A stretch of 64,000 nt of DNA from Acidimicrobiia bacterium (GTDB lineage Bacteria; Actinomycetota; Acidimicrobiia; Spongiisociales; UBA5794), in NCBI GenBank assembly GCA_041393965.1, contig JAWKJB010000001.1:1-64000 (forward strand), read 5' to 3'. The first letter of the stretch is position 1, and each line of letters starts with the position of its first letter. The notes under the pieces were generated by a model. The model was given only the letters and a program-made list of their open reading frames with translations. It did no database searches and was not told where the DNA came from. Positions 34,486 to 43,561 of this stretch are shown here, piece by piece. The position numbers and the translations under genes are program-made.

Positions 34486-35856
34486 ATGGACAACGATACC
34501 CCCGGGGTCGACGCCGAATCTCACGATCCTCTCATCCCGGAACGGAACGGCGACGACGCTCCGAGCGTTCAACAAGGTATGGATGACACCGACACCTTCG
34601 CCCGACCGGCAGAACCCGCAACGACCGAGACCTTAGGTGGTCCCCTGCCGCCACCACCTCCCCCAGCGCCGCCGACGGTACCGATCACACCGGTGTCGGC
34701 CCGTATCCAGCCAGCACCCCCACGCCGATCATCCGTTCCGCTCATCCTCGGCGCCTTCGCGGCCGCGATCCTCGGATCGGTCCTCACCGTCGGTGTGTTC
34801 GCAACCACCGGGATGTTCGACAACGAACCCGCTGCCCCCGCCGCGACCACAACACCGACAAGCGTCGTCAACCGACCGATCACCGAGATCACCAACGAGA
34901 TCGGATCGGCGGTCAACCCGACCGCGGTCGCCCAGAAGGTGCTGCCCTCGGTCGTGACCGTCAATGTCTTCTCGGAGGCCGGGAGCGACCTTGCCCCTGA
35001 CGAACGCATCCCGACCGGATCCGGATCGGGTGTCGTCCGATCGTCCGACGGCTACCTGATCACCAACCACCATGTCATCAGCGGCGGGGACTCGTACACC
35101 GTCACCTTCGAAGATGGCCGAACCTACGACGCGACCCTCGTCGGGAGCGACGAACTGACGGACCTCGCCGTCCTCAAGATCGACGCGACGGGCCTCGAAC
35201 CGATCGAATACGGAACCCTCGACGGACTCGCGATCGGCGATCCCGCCGTCGCGGTCGGCAACCCGCTCGGCCAGCAAGGTGGATCCTCGATCACCGTCGG
35301 GATCATTTCCGCGTTCGACCGCAGGGTCGACTTCGCAGACGAGACAACGCTCTTCGGCATGATCCAGACCGACGCCGCGATCAACAGCGGGTCATCGGGC
35401 GGAGCGCTCGTCGACGCTGAGGGCAAGCTCATCGGTATCACAAGCGCCATCGGCGTCTCGACCGCTGGGCCCGAAGGGATCGGCTACGCCATCCCCGTCG
35501 ACATCGTCGACCGAATCACCTCCGAAATCATCGAGACCGGCGATGTCGTCCACCCGTTCATCGGTGTCCAGATCCAGACCTACTTCGATATCGCAGACGA
35601 CGGGGCGGTGATCCCGGACGGAGCGATCATCGAGTCGATCGAAGGCGAGGATTCCGCGGCGGGGGACGCCGGAATGATGGTCGGCGACATCATCATCCAG
35701 ATCGACGACGAGACCATCAACTCCCAACCGCAACTGATCAGCGCGGTGCGCCTCTACCGGGTCGGAGAAACCGCGGCCTTCACGGTCAAGCGTGGCGATG
35801 ATACGCTCACGTTCGATGTCGTGATGGGTACACGACCGCCCGAATTCAGGGGCTAG
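34486..35856 (+). CDS. HtrA/DegP-like serine protease, membrane-anchored
   Basis: A 456-residue S1C protease. A Pro-rich cytosolic stretch (residues 50-80, with PLPPPPPPAPP) precedes one membrane helix at 85-108. The extracytoplasmic trypsin-like domain shows the triad: His196 in TNHHVISG, Asp226 in TDLAVLKID and Ser304 in NSGSSGGALVD. A PDZ domain follows at about 350-450 (AIIESIEGEDSAAGDAGMMVGDIII). It degrades or refolds damaged exported proteins. The start ATG lies 11 bp from the divergent moaE start. The next gene follows after 10 bp and may be co-transcribed. Confidence 0.94.
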   Translation: MDNDTPGVDAESHDPLIPERNGDDAPSVQQGMDDTDTFARPAEPATTETLGGPLPPPPPPAPPTVPITPVSARIQPAPPRRSSVPLILGAFAAAILGSVLTVGVFATTGMFDNEPAAPAATTTPTSVVNRPITEITNEIGSAVNPTAVAQKVLPSVVTVNVFSEAGSDLAPDERIPTGSGSGVVRSSDGYLITNHHVISGGDSYTVTFEDGRTYDATLVGSDELTDLAVLKIDATGLEPIEYGTLDGLAIGDPAVAVGNPLGQQGGSSITVGIISAFDRRVDFADETTLFGMIQTDAAINSGSSGGALVDAEGKLIGITSAIGVSTAGPEGIGYAIPVDIVDRITSEIIETGDVVHPFIGVQIQTYFDIADDGAVIPDGAIIESIEGEDSAAGDAGMMVGDIIIQIDDETINSQPQLISAVRLYRVGETAAFTVKRGDDTLTFDVVMGTRPPEFRG

Positions 35857-35866
35857 GAGGTCCAGC

Positions 35867-37009
35867 GTGGACGACGAGGGCATCTTTGAACAGCTCTTCA
35901 AGCTGCTCCAGTCGTCAGGGCCCGTGAACTGGAACCTTGCACGCGAGGTGACCAAGAGCCTCGCTGGACCCATCCAGCCGATCGACCCATCCGTCGCTGA
36001 GGAATACCAGGAACTCGCCCATGTGGCGGAGGTCCGGATCTCGTCCGTCACGGCACTCCCCTCGCCTGCCACGGGCGAGCTGAACCCCGCCGACCGTGCA
36101 ACCTGGGCAGCCGAGAACCAGCAGTCGTTCAGGGTCCTCGTCGAGCCGCTCAGTGACAAGCTCAGTGCCATCGGCGACCTCGGTGGCGTCGAGGGGATCC
36201 CAGGGCTCGGACCGATGGGTTCCATGAGTGCGATGCTCGCCCCGCTCGGGCCCGCACTGCTCGGGGTGCAAGCCGGGACGATGGTCGGGTTCATGGCGCA
36301 CCGTGCCCTCGGTCAGTTCGATACCGGCATCCCGGCAATGGACCACGATCGCCCATATGTCATCGTCCCGAACCTCGACGACTTCGCCATCGACCATGGG
36401 GTCGACCACCGCCAGGTGCGACTCTGGGGCGCCCTCCACGAGGTCGCTTTCCACCGGATCATGGCCGTCGAGTGGATCCGGGGCCGCTTCGTCACACTCG
36501 TCGAAGCATTCTACGACACCGTCGAATTCGACCTTTCGGACCTCATGGGCAAACTCACCGCGATGAACGATCCCGCCGAAATGCAGCGGATGTTCGAAGC
36601 CGACGAGGACGCAACCGGGCTCCTCAAGGCCACATCGGATCCCGCCCGGCTCGCCGACATCCAAGCATTCACAGCGTTCATCGAAGGGTACGCAGACCGT
36701 GTGGTCCGGCTCGCAGGAGCCGAGCTGCTCCCGGGCATCGAACGGATCGAGGAGGCCTTCAACCGTCGCCGCACCGAACCGAACAAGGCTGAACAGTTCC
36801 TCCAGGACTTCGCGGGCCTCGCCATCGAACGGTGGCGCGCCAAAGACGCCTCGATCTTCTGTGATCAGGTCACGGCACGCTGGGGAGCAGACGCCCTCGA
36901 CCGCGTCTGGGATGAACCAGCCAACCTACCCACCCTCGACGAGTTCACCGACCCAATCGGGTGGAACGCACGAGTCCTCCTCGACGAGACAGCCCTCGGC
37001 GAGGACTGA
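35867..37009 (+). CDS. DUF2342-type putative metallohydrolase
   Basis: A 380-residue cytosolic protein resembling the actinobacterial DUF2342 family (called zinc-dependent metalloprotease or F420-biosynthesis-associated by analogy). Family traits: Gly/Met-rich PGLGPMGSMSAMLAPLGPALLGVQAGTMVGFMAHRALGQFD near 105-150, and PYVIVPNLDDFAIDHGVD before the zinc motif. The motif reads LHEVAFHR: the second His is one residue later than in HExxH. Either a shifted ligand or loss of catalysis is possible. A GTG start with GGAGGT upstream is clear. It is preceded by the HtrA gene and followed by the phosphate transporter gene. Confidence 0.82.
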   Translation: MDDEGIFEQLFKLLQSSGPVNWNLAREVTKSLAGPIQPIDPSVAEEYQELAHVAEVRISSVTALPSPATGELNPADRATWAAENQQSFRVLVEPLSDKLSAIGDLGGVEGIPGLGPMGSMSAMLAPLGPALLGVQAGTMVGFMAHRALGQFDTGIPAMDHDRPYVIVPNLDDFAIDHGVDHRQVRLWGALHEVAFHRIMAVEWIRGRFVTLVEAFYDTVEFDLSDLMGKLTAMNDPAEMQRMFEADEDATGLLKATSDPARLADIQAFTAFIEGYADRVVRLAGAELLPGIERIEEAFNRRRTEPNKAEQFLQDFAGLAIERWRAKDASIFCDQVTARWGADALDRVWDEPANLPTLDEFTDPIGWNARVLLDETALGED

Positions 37010-37064
37010 CACACCCCTATCATCGCGTCGAATCCTCATCGAACAGATCGATCACTGACGCGCG

Positions 37065-38237
37065 ATGACCGACGCCAACCCACCCGAGCCGATCGACCGC
37101 ACCGAATCACCGATCGTCGCTCCTCCCGCACGAGGGATCCCGCCATGGCTCCGCGCTGCCCTCGTCGTCGGACTGCTGTACCTCTTCCTCGTCGGGGTCA
37201 AGCTCCTCGAAACCGGCATCAAGGGACTCGGGGAGGACTCCGCGGGGAACCTCTTCGAGGGCATCACGAACCCGTTCGCGGCCCTGTTCGTCGGCATCCT
37301 CGCCACCGTGCTCGTTCAATCATCATCCGTGACGACCGCAACGATCGTCGCCCTCGTCGGTGCCGGCCAGCTCCCGATCGACACCGCAGTTCCGATGATC
37401 ATGGGCGCCAACATCGGAACGACCGTCACCGCCACGATCGTGGCTCTCGCTCATGCAAGGCGCACCGAGGAGTTCCGACGGGCGTTCACCGCTGCCACGA
37501 TGCACGACTTCTTCAATGTCATCGCGGTCGCCGTCCTGCTTCCCCTCGAGCTCCTCACCGGATTCCTCGCATCGACGGCGACATGGCTCGCCGAACTGCT
37601 TCCCGGTGGAGCCGACGCGACCTTCGACTCACCCATCAAAGGAATCGTCAAGTGGGGCGCGACCCGCATCGCCGAGGCGCTCAAGCCGATCTTCGATTCA
37701 GGAACCAGCCTTGCCGTGGCCGTCATCGTCATCGGCATCATCATCATCTTCGTGACCCTCACCTACATCACCAAGAACATGCGCACGCTCATCGCAAACC
37801 GGATCGAGCGGTCGGTCAATGCCGCCCTTGAGAAGTCAGGGCTGGTCGGTATGGCCGTCGGCGTCCTCGTGACCGTCGCGGTCCAGTCCTCAAGCATCAC
37901 CACCTCGATCATCGTCCCGCTGGTTGCTTCGGGGATGCTGCTCGTTCGGAACGCCTACCCGATCACGCTCGGGGCAAATGTCGGGACCACCATCACCGCG
38001 CTGCTTGCGGCTCTTGCCGCCGATTCGGTCGACGCCATGTCCATCGCCCTCGTACACCTCCTGTTCAATGTGTTCGGTATCGTGATGCTGTACCCGATTC
38101 GACGGCTCCGCCACCTACCGGTCATCCTCGCTGAACGCCTCGCCAATGTCGCCGTCAAACGCAAATGGATAGCGGTCGTCTACACGATCATTGCCTTCCT
38201 TGTCATACCCGTCGTGGGTATTTTGGTACTGAGATAG
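37065..38237 (+). CDS. Na/phosphate symporter (NptA/PNaS family)
   Basis: A 390-residue membrane protein with two related halves. Each has the family QSSS signature: VLVQSSSVTTATIVALVGAG near 83-102 and VAVQSSSITTSIIVPLVASG near 270-289, each followed by the GANIGTT/GANVGTT block that coordinates substrate. Eight or more helices, the first near 28-45. It imports phosphate with sodium. The next gene (PhoU-like) begins 9 bp later, a common pairing in which the PhoU-like protein controls the transporter. Confidence 0.92.
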   Translation: MTDANPPEPIDRTESPIVAPPARGIPPWLRAALVVGLLYLFLVGVKLLETGIKGLGEDSAGNLFEGITNPFAALFVGILATVLVQSSSVTTATIVALVGAGQLPIDTAVPMIMGANIGTTVTATIVALAHARRTEEFRRAFTAATMHDFFNVIAVAVLLPLELLTGFLASTATWLAELLPGGADATFDSPIKGIVKWGATRIAEALKPIFDSGTSLAVAVIVIGIIIIFVTLTYITKNMRTLIANRIERSVNAALEKSGLVGMAVGVLVTVAVQSSSITTSIIVPLVASGMLLVRNAYPITLGANVGTTITALLAALAADSVDAMSIALVHLLFNVFGIVMLYPIRRLRHLPVILAERLANVAVKRKWIAVVYTIIAFLVIPVVGILVLR

Positions 38238-38246
38238 GGGGCCTAT

Positions 38247-38915
38247 ATGGTTCTGGAATTCTTCAAAGGACACAAACAGTCGGGACTCGACTTCATCCAA
38301 GACACACTCGTCGGGATGCTCGAGGACGGCCACGATGTGTTCGTCACCGCCTGCAACGCCCTGTTCGGTGGCGGCAAATCCAAGGCCACGAAACGCGAGG
38401 TCCGGCGAACCGACCACGAGATCAACGAAGCGCAGCGTGAGGTCCGGAGGCACCTGATGGTGCACGCGGCCGTCAACAATGCGAACCTGCCGGTCGTGCT
38501 CCAATACGCGTCGATCGTGAAGGACGCGGAGCGCGTCGGGGACTATGCCAAGAACATCTACGATCTCGTCAAGTACGGGGCGAACTTCGATGTGGTAGAA
38601 GATCGCGACGAACTCGAGCACTACCGCGACGCGGTGGCGCAGCTCATTCTCGACGCTGCCGAAGTGTTCGCGCATAAGGACACCGAACAGGCCCAACACC
38701 TCATCGGGAAGGCCGATGGCTTCCTCAGCGAATACGACGCCCGCGTGAAGGAGGCCTACAACTCTGACGGCCCCGCATCGCACGCAGTCGCAAGGGCGCT
38801 CTACTTCCGCTTCCTGAAACGAACAACCGCCCATGTCATGAATGTGCTCACTTCACTTGTGCAGCCCCTCGACCGTCTCGACTCGTACGACGAGGCCCCC
38901 GAGGACCGCATCTGA
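38247..38915 (+). CDS. PhoU-domain protein
   Basis: A 222-residue all-helical cytosolic protein with two PhoU-like three-helix bundles. Features: EVRRTDHEINEAQREVRRHLMVH near 52-74 and YASIVKDAERVGDYAKNIYDLV near 87-108, where the Glu-Arg-x-Gly-Asp pattern is the PhoU metal-binding hallmark. It starts 9 bp after the phosphate symporter gene and is almost surely its regulator. PhoU proteins usually modulate phosphate uptake and signalling to a PhoR kinase; no phoR or phoB is in the window. Confidence 0.88.
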   Translation: MVLEFFKGHKQSGLDFIQDTLVGMLEDGHDVFVTACNALFGGGKSKATKREVRRTDHEINEAQREVRRHLMVHAAVNNANLPVVLQYASIVKDAERVGDYAKNIYDLVKYGANFDVVEDRDELEHYRDAVAQLILDAAEVFAHKDTEQAQHLIGKADGFLSEYDARVKEAYNSDGPASHAVARALYFRFLKRTTAHVMNVLTSLVQPLDRLDSYDEAPEDRI

Positions 38916-38956
38916 GCGGATGATCAACCGAACCGAGCGGTGAGTAGAGTCGCCCC

Positions 38957-40159
38957 ATGGACTTCTCACACTCAGACCGATCGCTCGACTATCAGCAACG
39001 CCTCACGGCGTTCATGGAAGAACACATCTACCCGGCGGAGGCAGCCATCCATGAGCGACGGGCCTGGGGCGATGACCCGACCGAGGCGCCGCCCGAAATG
39101 GCTGCACTCAAGGCCGAAGCCCGCAGCCGCGGCCTGTGGAACCTGTTCCTTCCCGACGACGAATACGGTGCCGGGCTCACCAACACCGAATATGCGCCCC
39201 TCGCCGAGATCATGGGACGGTCCATCGAACTCGCCCCCGAGGCGACCAACTGTGCGGCACCCGACACCGGCAACATGGAGGTGCTGCACCTGTTCGGAAC
39301 TCCCGAACAGAAGGAACGCTGGCTGGTGCCGCTGCTCGCAGGCGAGATTCGGTCCAACTTCGGGATGACCGAGCCGGCCGTTGCGTCCTCGGATCCACGC
39401 AACTTGGAAGCCACCGTGACGCCCGATGGCAACGACTACATCGTCAACGGCCGCAAGTGGTTCTCATCGGGGGCGGCATCCCGCGACTCGAAGGTGACCA
39501 TCTTCATGGGGATCACCGAGCCCGACGCGCCACCCAAGCAGCGCTACTCCATGATCCTCGTCCCCTCCGATGCAGATGGCGTTCGCGTCGTGCGCGATGT
39601 CCCCGTCTACGGCTATCGCCACCGTGGGGGCCACGCCGAGGTCGACTACGACCAGGTTCGGGTGCCGGCGTCGAACCTCATCGCGGGCCCGGGACAGGGA
39701 TACATGATCGCACAGGCACGGCTCGGTCCCGGTCGGATCCATCACTGCATGCGTGCGATCGGTCAGGCAGAACGGGCGCTCGAGATGATGATCGAACGGG
39801 GTAAGTCCCGCGAAGCCTTCGGGATGCGAATCATCGACCAGGGCGTGGTCAGGGACTGGGTGGCCGAATCCCGCCTGCGGATCGATCAGGCTCGCCTCCT
39901 TGTCATGCGAGCAGCCTGGCTCATCGACACGCACGGCAACCGGGCCGCGAGGACCGATGTTTCCGCCATCAAGGTCGTTGCGCCGAACACGGCCCTGTGG
40001 GTCATCGACAAGGCGATCCAGGTGTTCGGCGGGAAGGGTGTCACCGACGACACGCCGCTCGCTGCCATGTGGGCGAACATGCGCACCCTTCGGCTTGCGG
40101 ACGGGCCGGATGAAGTGCACAAGATGGTCGTGTCCCGGAGGGAGATCGGCAGAGACTGA
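38957..40159 (+). CDS. Acyl-CoA dehydrogenase
   Basis: A 400-residue flavoenzyme of the acyl-CoA dehydrogenase family, close to the ACAD10/11 and FadE36 branch. FAD-binding and core blocks: NFGMTEPAVASSDPRNLEATV (near 136-156), IVNGRKWFSSGA (near 165), YRHRGGHAEVDYDQVRVP (near 220) and AIQVFGGKGVTDDTPL (near 357). The C-terminal LRLADGPDEVHKMVVSR region is standard. It oxidises an acyl-CoA to the 2-enoyl-CoA. Substrate length is not readable. It ends 2 bp before the convergent stop of the MucB-like gene. The preceding gene is PhoU, so it appears to be a single gene. Confidence 0.9.
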   Translation: MDFSHSDRSLDYQQRLTAFMEEHIYPAEAAIHERRAWGDDPTEAPPEMAALKAEARSRGLWNLFLPDDEYGAGLTNTEYAPLAEIMGRSIELAPEATNCAAPDTGNMEVLHLFGTPEQKERWLVPLLAGEIRSNFGMTEPAVASSDPRNLEATVTPDGNDYIVNGRKWFSSGAASRDSKVTIFMGITEPDAPPKQRYSMILVPSDADGVRVVRDVPVYGYRHRGGHAEVDYDQVRVPASNLIAGPGQGYMIAQARLGPGRIHHCMRAIGQAERALEMMIERGKSREAFGMRIIDQGVVRDWVAESRLRIDQARLLVMRAAWLIDTHGNRAARTDVSAIKVVAPNTALWVIDKAIQVFGGKGVTDDTPLAAMWANMRTLRLADGPDEVHKMVVSRREIGRD

Positions 40160-40161
40160 CC

Positions 40162-41100
40162 TCAGCCGAAGAGCTTGCTCCACAAGCGGGCAAGCACGGA
40201 ACGATCGCGAGGTAGCGGCAGCTCGGCGAGGACCTCAGCGAGATGATCGGGCGGGAGATCTCCCACGATCACGAAATCATGGCGCTGGTCGGTCCAGTGC
40301 ACCCTCACATCAGATGCCGTCGCGGCAAGGTCGTACCTGCCGGTGGCGGTGGAGAACACGGAGGCGTTCTCGAAACCCGAGACCTCGGTTTCGTGCCCGA
40401 GCACGAACAGGGAGAAGGTGAACAGACCGTCGCTGTAGAAGCCTTGCTCTGCGCCCCCCGGGGCAGGAAAGGCCTCAACGAGGACATAGCCGGCGACCGT
40501 TGCAGGCAGCAGCTCCGAATCGCCCGGCATCACGACCTCGTACTCGACATCGTTGGGGTCCATCGGCGCTGCGTAGGTGCGGTATGCACGGAAGTTCTGG
40601 AGGCTCGAACGCCGGAACACCTCCCCGCCATCCGTGTAGGTCTCGGTGATGAGAGGAGCCCCCGTGCGCGAATCGATGAGGAAGTTGGCCCGCACGACGC
40701 CGTCCTCAAGGACCTGAACAACCGTGCAGTCCCGTCGCATGTGCTGCGCCTCGGCCACCGAACCGATGGTGTAGCGATCCGTTGTGATCGGATCGGCGTG
40801 GGTGACGAAAGCGACACCCTCCGGCTCGTCGTCCACAACCACGGACCTGCCGTTGCCTGCCATCGTCCAACTCGAATCGACCCGCACCATCTCAGAACCC
40901 GGTGCGTGTTCCACGAACGCCGACGACACCTGGGTCTCGTCACCCCACACCGACACGGTCAACCGGTTCGCCGTGTAGGTCGAGTCCTGGACGCGTTCGA
41001 GGTAATCGCCGAGCTCGTCTGCGACGGCCGCCGCAGCCACGAGGCCGACCACGACGAGTGCGGTGCCTCCCACGATCGCGATGCGGCGCAGCGCGGTCAC
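40162..41100 (-). CDS. MucB/RseB-like sigma regulatory protein
   Basis: A 312-residue exported protein. An N-terminal helix (8-28, IAIVGGTALVVVGLVAAAA) targets it across the membrane. The body resembles MucB/RseB: YLERVQDSTYTANRLTVSVWGDET and VLEDGVVRANFLIDSRTGAPLITETY near 100-140, then FSLFVLGHETEVSGFENASVFST near 225-250. RseB-type proteins bind lipoproteins or mislocalised envelope lipids and shield the anti-sigma factor from proteolysis. A GTG at 41100 overlaps the anti-sigma stop as GTGA, so the longer open frame is rejected. It is the third gene of the sigma, anti-sigma, MucB trio. Confidence 0.85.
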   Translation of the reverse strand: MTALRRIAIVGGTALVVVGLVAAAAVADELGDYLERVQDSTYTANRLTVSVWGDETQVSSAFVEHAPGSEMVRVDSSWTMAGNGRSVVVDDEPEGVAFVTHADPITTDRYTIGSVAEAQHMRRDCTVVQVLEDGVVRANFLIDSRTGAPLITETYTDGGEVFRRSSLQNFRAYRTYAAPMDPNDVEYEVVMPGDSELLPATVAGYVLVEAFPAPGGAEQGFYSDGLFTFSLFVLGHETEVSGFENASVFSTATGRYDLAATASDVRVHWTDQRHDFVIVGDLPPDHLAEVLAELPLPRDRSVLARLWSKLFG

Positions 41101-41732
41101 GGGGTTCCGATCTGAAGGCCCGTCGAAACGAATCCCGTTGATGCCCTCGCGGAATGGCGGGACTCGAGATCGACGATTGAGACCCTGCCCGGGTCGGTGC
41201 CGTCCCCGAGTGGGGTCACGGCGAAGGCGAGTGATACCGCGGCCACTCCGGCCGCTACCGCGACGGCGGCGCGCAGCCATCGCCGCTTGTGTCGCCCCGC
41301 CCGCGCATCCGGATTCTGGGGGTCGATGGCGAGGAACGCTGGCGGCTCCACGCCCGGGAGGGCGCGAACCGCAGTGCGCGAGCGATCGAGGTCAGCGAGC
41401 TCCCTTCGGCAGTCGGTGCAACCGTCGAGGTGGGCCACCACCGCTGGCATCTCGGTCGTCACGAGCTCCCCGTCGAGGTACGCCGAGAGTTGCTCGCCGA
41501 GATGGCTGCCGGGAAGCAGTTCGAGGGGAACATTGAGGGCCGGCATCGTGCGCACCGTGCGGCGGGCGGCCTGGAGCGCGCGAAACTCCGCAATGGCGTC
41601 GAGGTCGGATTCGAGGGCAGCAACAACCTCGTCGAGTTCACCGGGGGACAGTTCCCCGTCGAGGTAGCAGGACAGCAGCAGCGAGAGATGATCATCGATC
41701 GGGTGTCGCTCCATCGGGCTCACACCGGCCAT
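41097..41732 (-). CDS. Anti-sigma factor with duplicated domain
   Basis: A 211-residue membrane-anchored anti-sigma. It carries two copies of the anti-sigma domain: residues 17-55 and 79-117, both with YLDGEL at the same point. The second has intact zinc ligands His101-x3-Cys105-x2-Cys108. In the first the three ligand positions are Ala, Asp and Ala, so it cannot bind zinc the same way. One membrane helix lies near 165-185 (AVAVAAGVAAVSLAFAV), followed by a short outer tail. The start at 41732 has GAGGGGG placed 8 bases upstream; a GTG giving a 4-bp overlap and an ATG at 41714 are alternatives. It should hold the sigma factor encoded just before it. Confidence 0.87.
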   Translation of the reverse strand: MAGVSPMERHPIDDHLSLLLSCYLDGELSPGELDEVVAALESDLDAIAEFRALQAARRTVRTMPALNVPLELLPGSHLGEQLSAYLDGELVTTEMPAVVAHLDGCTDCRRELADLDRSRTAVRALPGVEPPAFLAIDPQNPDARAGRHKRRWLRAAVAVAAGVAAVSLAFAVTPLGDGTDPGRVSIVDLESRHSARASTGFVSTGLQIGTP

Positions 41733-42226
41733 GTCAGCAACCCCCTCAGTGTTGAGCGGCCCCGATGGATCCGTGAACGAACCGTACCGACGGGGACATC
41801 GGTTGCCTCTGCGATCTCGTCGTAGGTCAATCCGACCACATCGCACAGCACCACAGCTTCACGAAACTCGAACGGCAGTTTGAGGAGAGCACTCTGGACA
41901 TCGTCGGACAGTCGAACCGACGCGAGCACCTCATCGGGCGACGGGCTTGCGCCGAGTGCTGAGAAGTCACCCTCCGGGAGGGGTTGGGTCGGCCGACGCT
42001 TCTTCTTGCGGACACCGTCGAGGAAGGCGTTGCGGGTGATGCGCCACAGCCAACCGTCGAAAGAACCGGGGGTGTAGGACGCGAGGCCCTTCCGGACTCG
42101 AAGCAGCACCTCTTGCACGAGGTCGGCAGCATCGTCCGGATTGCCGGTGAGTCGATACGCAAATGTGTAGATCTTGCGACCGTACCGATGTGCAACATCT
42201 TCCCACGTCAACAAGTTGTCAGCCAT
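41720..42226 (-). CDS. ECF sigma factor, SigE/RpoE-like
   Basis: A 168-residue ECF sigma. Region 2 is at about 10-75 (YAYRLTGNPDDAADLVQEVLLRVRKGLAS and GWLWRITRNAFLDGVRKKKRR), region 4 at about 108-160 (LPFEFREAVVLCDVVGLTYDEIAEATDVPVGTVRSRIHRGR). The layout with a downstream anti-sigma and a MucB/RseB-like gene is that of envelope-stress sigma factors. tatA sits 61 bp upstream on the same strand. ATG at 42226 is used for the GGGG run upstream; an ATG three codons earlier is possible. The sigma stop overlaps the anti-sigma start region by about 13 bp. Confidence 0.92.
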   Translation of the reverse strand: MADNLLTWEDVAHRYGRKIYTFAYRLTGNPDDAADLVQEVLLRVRKGLASYTPGSFDGWLWRITRNAFLDGVRKKKRRPTQPLPEGDFSALGASPSPDEVLASVRLSDDVQSALLKLPFEFREAVVLCDVVGLTYDEIAEATDVPVGTVRSRIHRGRSTLRGLLTWPV

Positions 42227-42286
42227 GGTCCCCATCTCACAGACACAACGCCGAACAGGGCAGCAGAGTTCCGCGCGATGCGCGTA

Positions 42287-42487
42287 TCAGACCGAGGAGT
42301 CCTCTTGGTTCTCTTGGTCTTCTGCCGATTCGTCGACGCCTTCCTCAAGGCCCTTGCGGAACTCCTTGGCGGAGGCGCCGATCGATCGCGCGAGCTGCGG
42401 GAGCTTGGCAGCACCGAAGAGCAGCAGCACCACGACGAGGATCACGATGAGCTCCGGGCCCCCGATGTTCTTGATGAAACCGAACAT
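42287..42487 (-). CDS. tatA: Twin-arginine translocase subunit TatA
   Basis: A 66-residue protein with one N-terminal membrane helix (IGGPELIVILVVVLLLFGAAKLPQLARSIG) followed by an amphipathic helix (SAKEFRKGLEEGVDE) and an acidic, disordered tail. This is the TatA/TatE form; it lacks the longer amphipathic part of TatB. TatA oligomers form the pore through which folded proteins bearing an RR signal cross the membrane. The ATG at 42487 has AAAGGAG at the proper distance, and the ten-codon extension upstream is rejected. tatC is not in the window. Confidence 0.92.
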   Translation of the reverse strand: MFGFIKNIGGPELIVILVVVLLLFGAAKLPQLARSIGASAKEFRKGLEEGVDESAEDQENQEDSSV

Positions 42488-42561
42488 GCTGGCTCCTTTC
42501 ACCACGAGTGTAGCCACGACGCCGGCAAGTCCCGCCCTTGGGAACGCCGGTAGGTCGCCCG

Positions 42562-43506
42562 TCAGCCGAGCCCGAAGGAGTCGACGAATCCCTGGAGGCG
42601 CTCGCGGGTGACGAACACGAGCCGCTTGTCGCGCCGCTCACGCTCGTACATCGAATACGGGCTGAACTTGTCAGACACAAGCAATGCCCGGTGGACATCG
42701 GACTGTCCCGCGATCGCCGCAACTTCGCTGAAAACCCGGTCGTGAACCTCGGGATACTCGCTGTCGTCGTGCGGAAAGACCACCACCGCAAGCCGCTCCC
42801 CCGGCTTGGTGGCGTGATACACCGTTGCGGTCGGCGCCGAGATCATCGGTCGCTTCAAGTCGGTCACGGCGTAGCCACCGGCGCGCAACAAACCAACCGT
42901 GAGCTCGTCGAGCGACATCGATGACGGATCCACACCGGCCGTACGAAGAAGCGCCTCGGAGGGGCCGGTCAATCGCACAAGCTCAGCAACGGATTCGAGC
43001 GAGCCGCGCGGCGTTGGCTGGCTCGTGACCGAAGTATCGGCAACGACCTCGTTGAGGGCTGCGATCAGGTCACGCGTTGACGCTGCCCGAACGGTGAGGT
43101 TCGGGAGCTTCCCCGGTTCCGGAAGCTCGACCGTCGCGATCACCTCAGGCTCGTCGCCACGCATCGCCGACACCTCGATTCGATGCACGCCGTCGAGTGG
43201 GAGACCGGCCGCCGACTTGGCGCGGACATGCTCCACCGCCGCGTGGGACAAGAGCTCGATCAGATGTTCGCCCGCCTCGGAGTCGCCGAGTGGGACATCG
43301 AAGACGGTTGAAGCCGTCTCCCCTCGCACATGGAAGGCGGCGAGGTGCGGACCGATGGCGAGCTGACCGACCGTCGGATCGGACTCGGGCGGCTCACGGG
43401 AGTCGCGGGCATCCCTTGCGGTCCCCGACGACCGGTATGCCTGGACGGCAATGCCAACGAGGGCGATGAGCACGAAGACGACGATGACGAAGATCAAGAT
43501 GCCCAA
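42562..43506 (-). CDS. Membrane-anchored protein of unknown function
   Basis: A 314-residue protein with a single N-terminal membrane helix (residues 3-24), then a soluble part. The middle (60-200) has beta/alpha character with FDVPLGDSEAGEHLIELLSHAAVEHV and IEVSAMRGDEPEVIATVELP. The last 90 residues (KPGERLAVVVFPHDDSEYPEVHDRVFSEV, LLVSDKFSPYSMYERERRDKR) look like an alpha/beta domain with acidic and lysine residues reminiscent of restriction-type nuclease folds, but no clear catalytic set can be shown. Start TTG at 43506, supported by AAAGGAG six bases before it. It lies between whiB and tatA on the same strand. Confidence 0.75.
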   Translation of the reverse strand: MGILIFVIVVFVLIALVGIAVQAYRSSGTARDARDSREPPESDPTVGQLAIGPHLAAFHVRGETASTVFDVPLGDSEAGEHLIELLSHAAVEHVRAKSAAGLPLDGVHRIEVSAMRGDEPEVIATVELPEPGKLPNLTVRAASTRDLIAALNEVVADTSVTSQPTPRGSLESVAELVRLTGPSEALLRTAGVDPSSMSLDELTVGLLRAGGYAVTDLKRPMISAPTATVYHATKPGERLAVVVFPHDDSEYPEVHDRVFSEVAAIAGQSDVHRALLVSDKFSPYSMYERERRDKRLVFVTRERLQGFVDSFGLG

Positions 43507-43561
43507 GGACAGCTCCTTTGATGAATCTGGCCCGATTGTACCCGTCGGGGCACCCGTGCCT

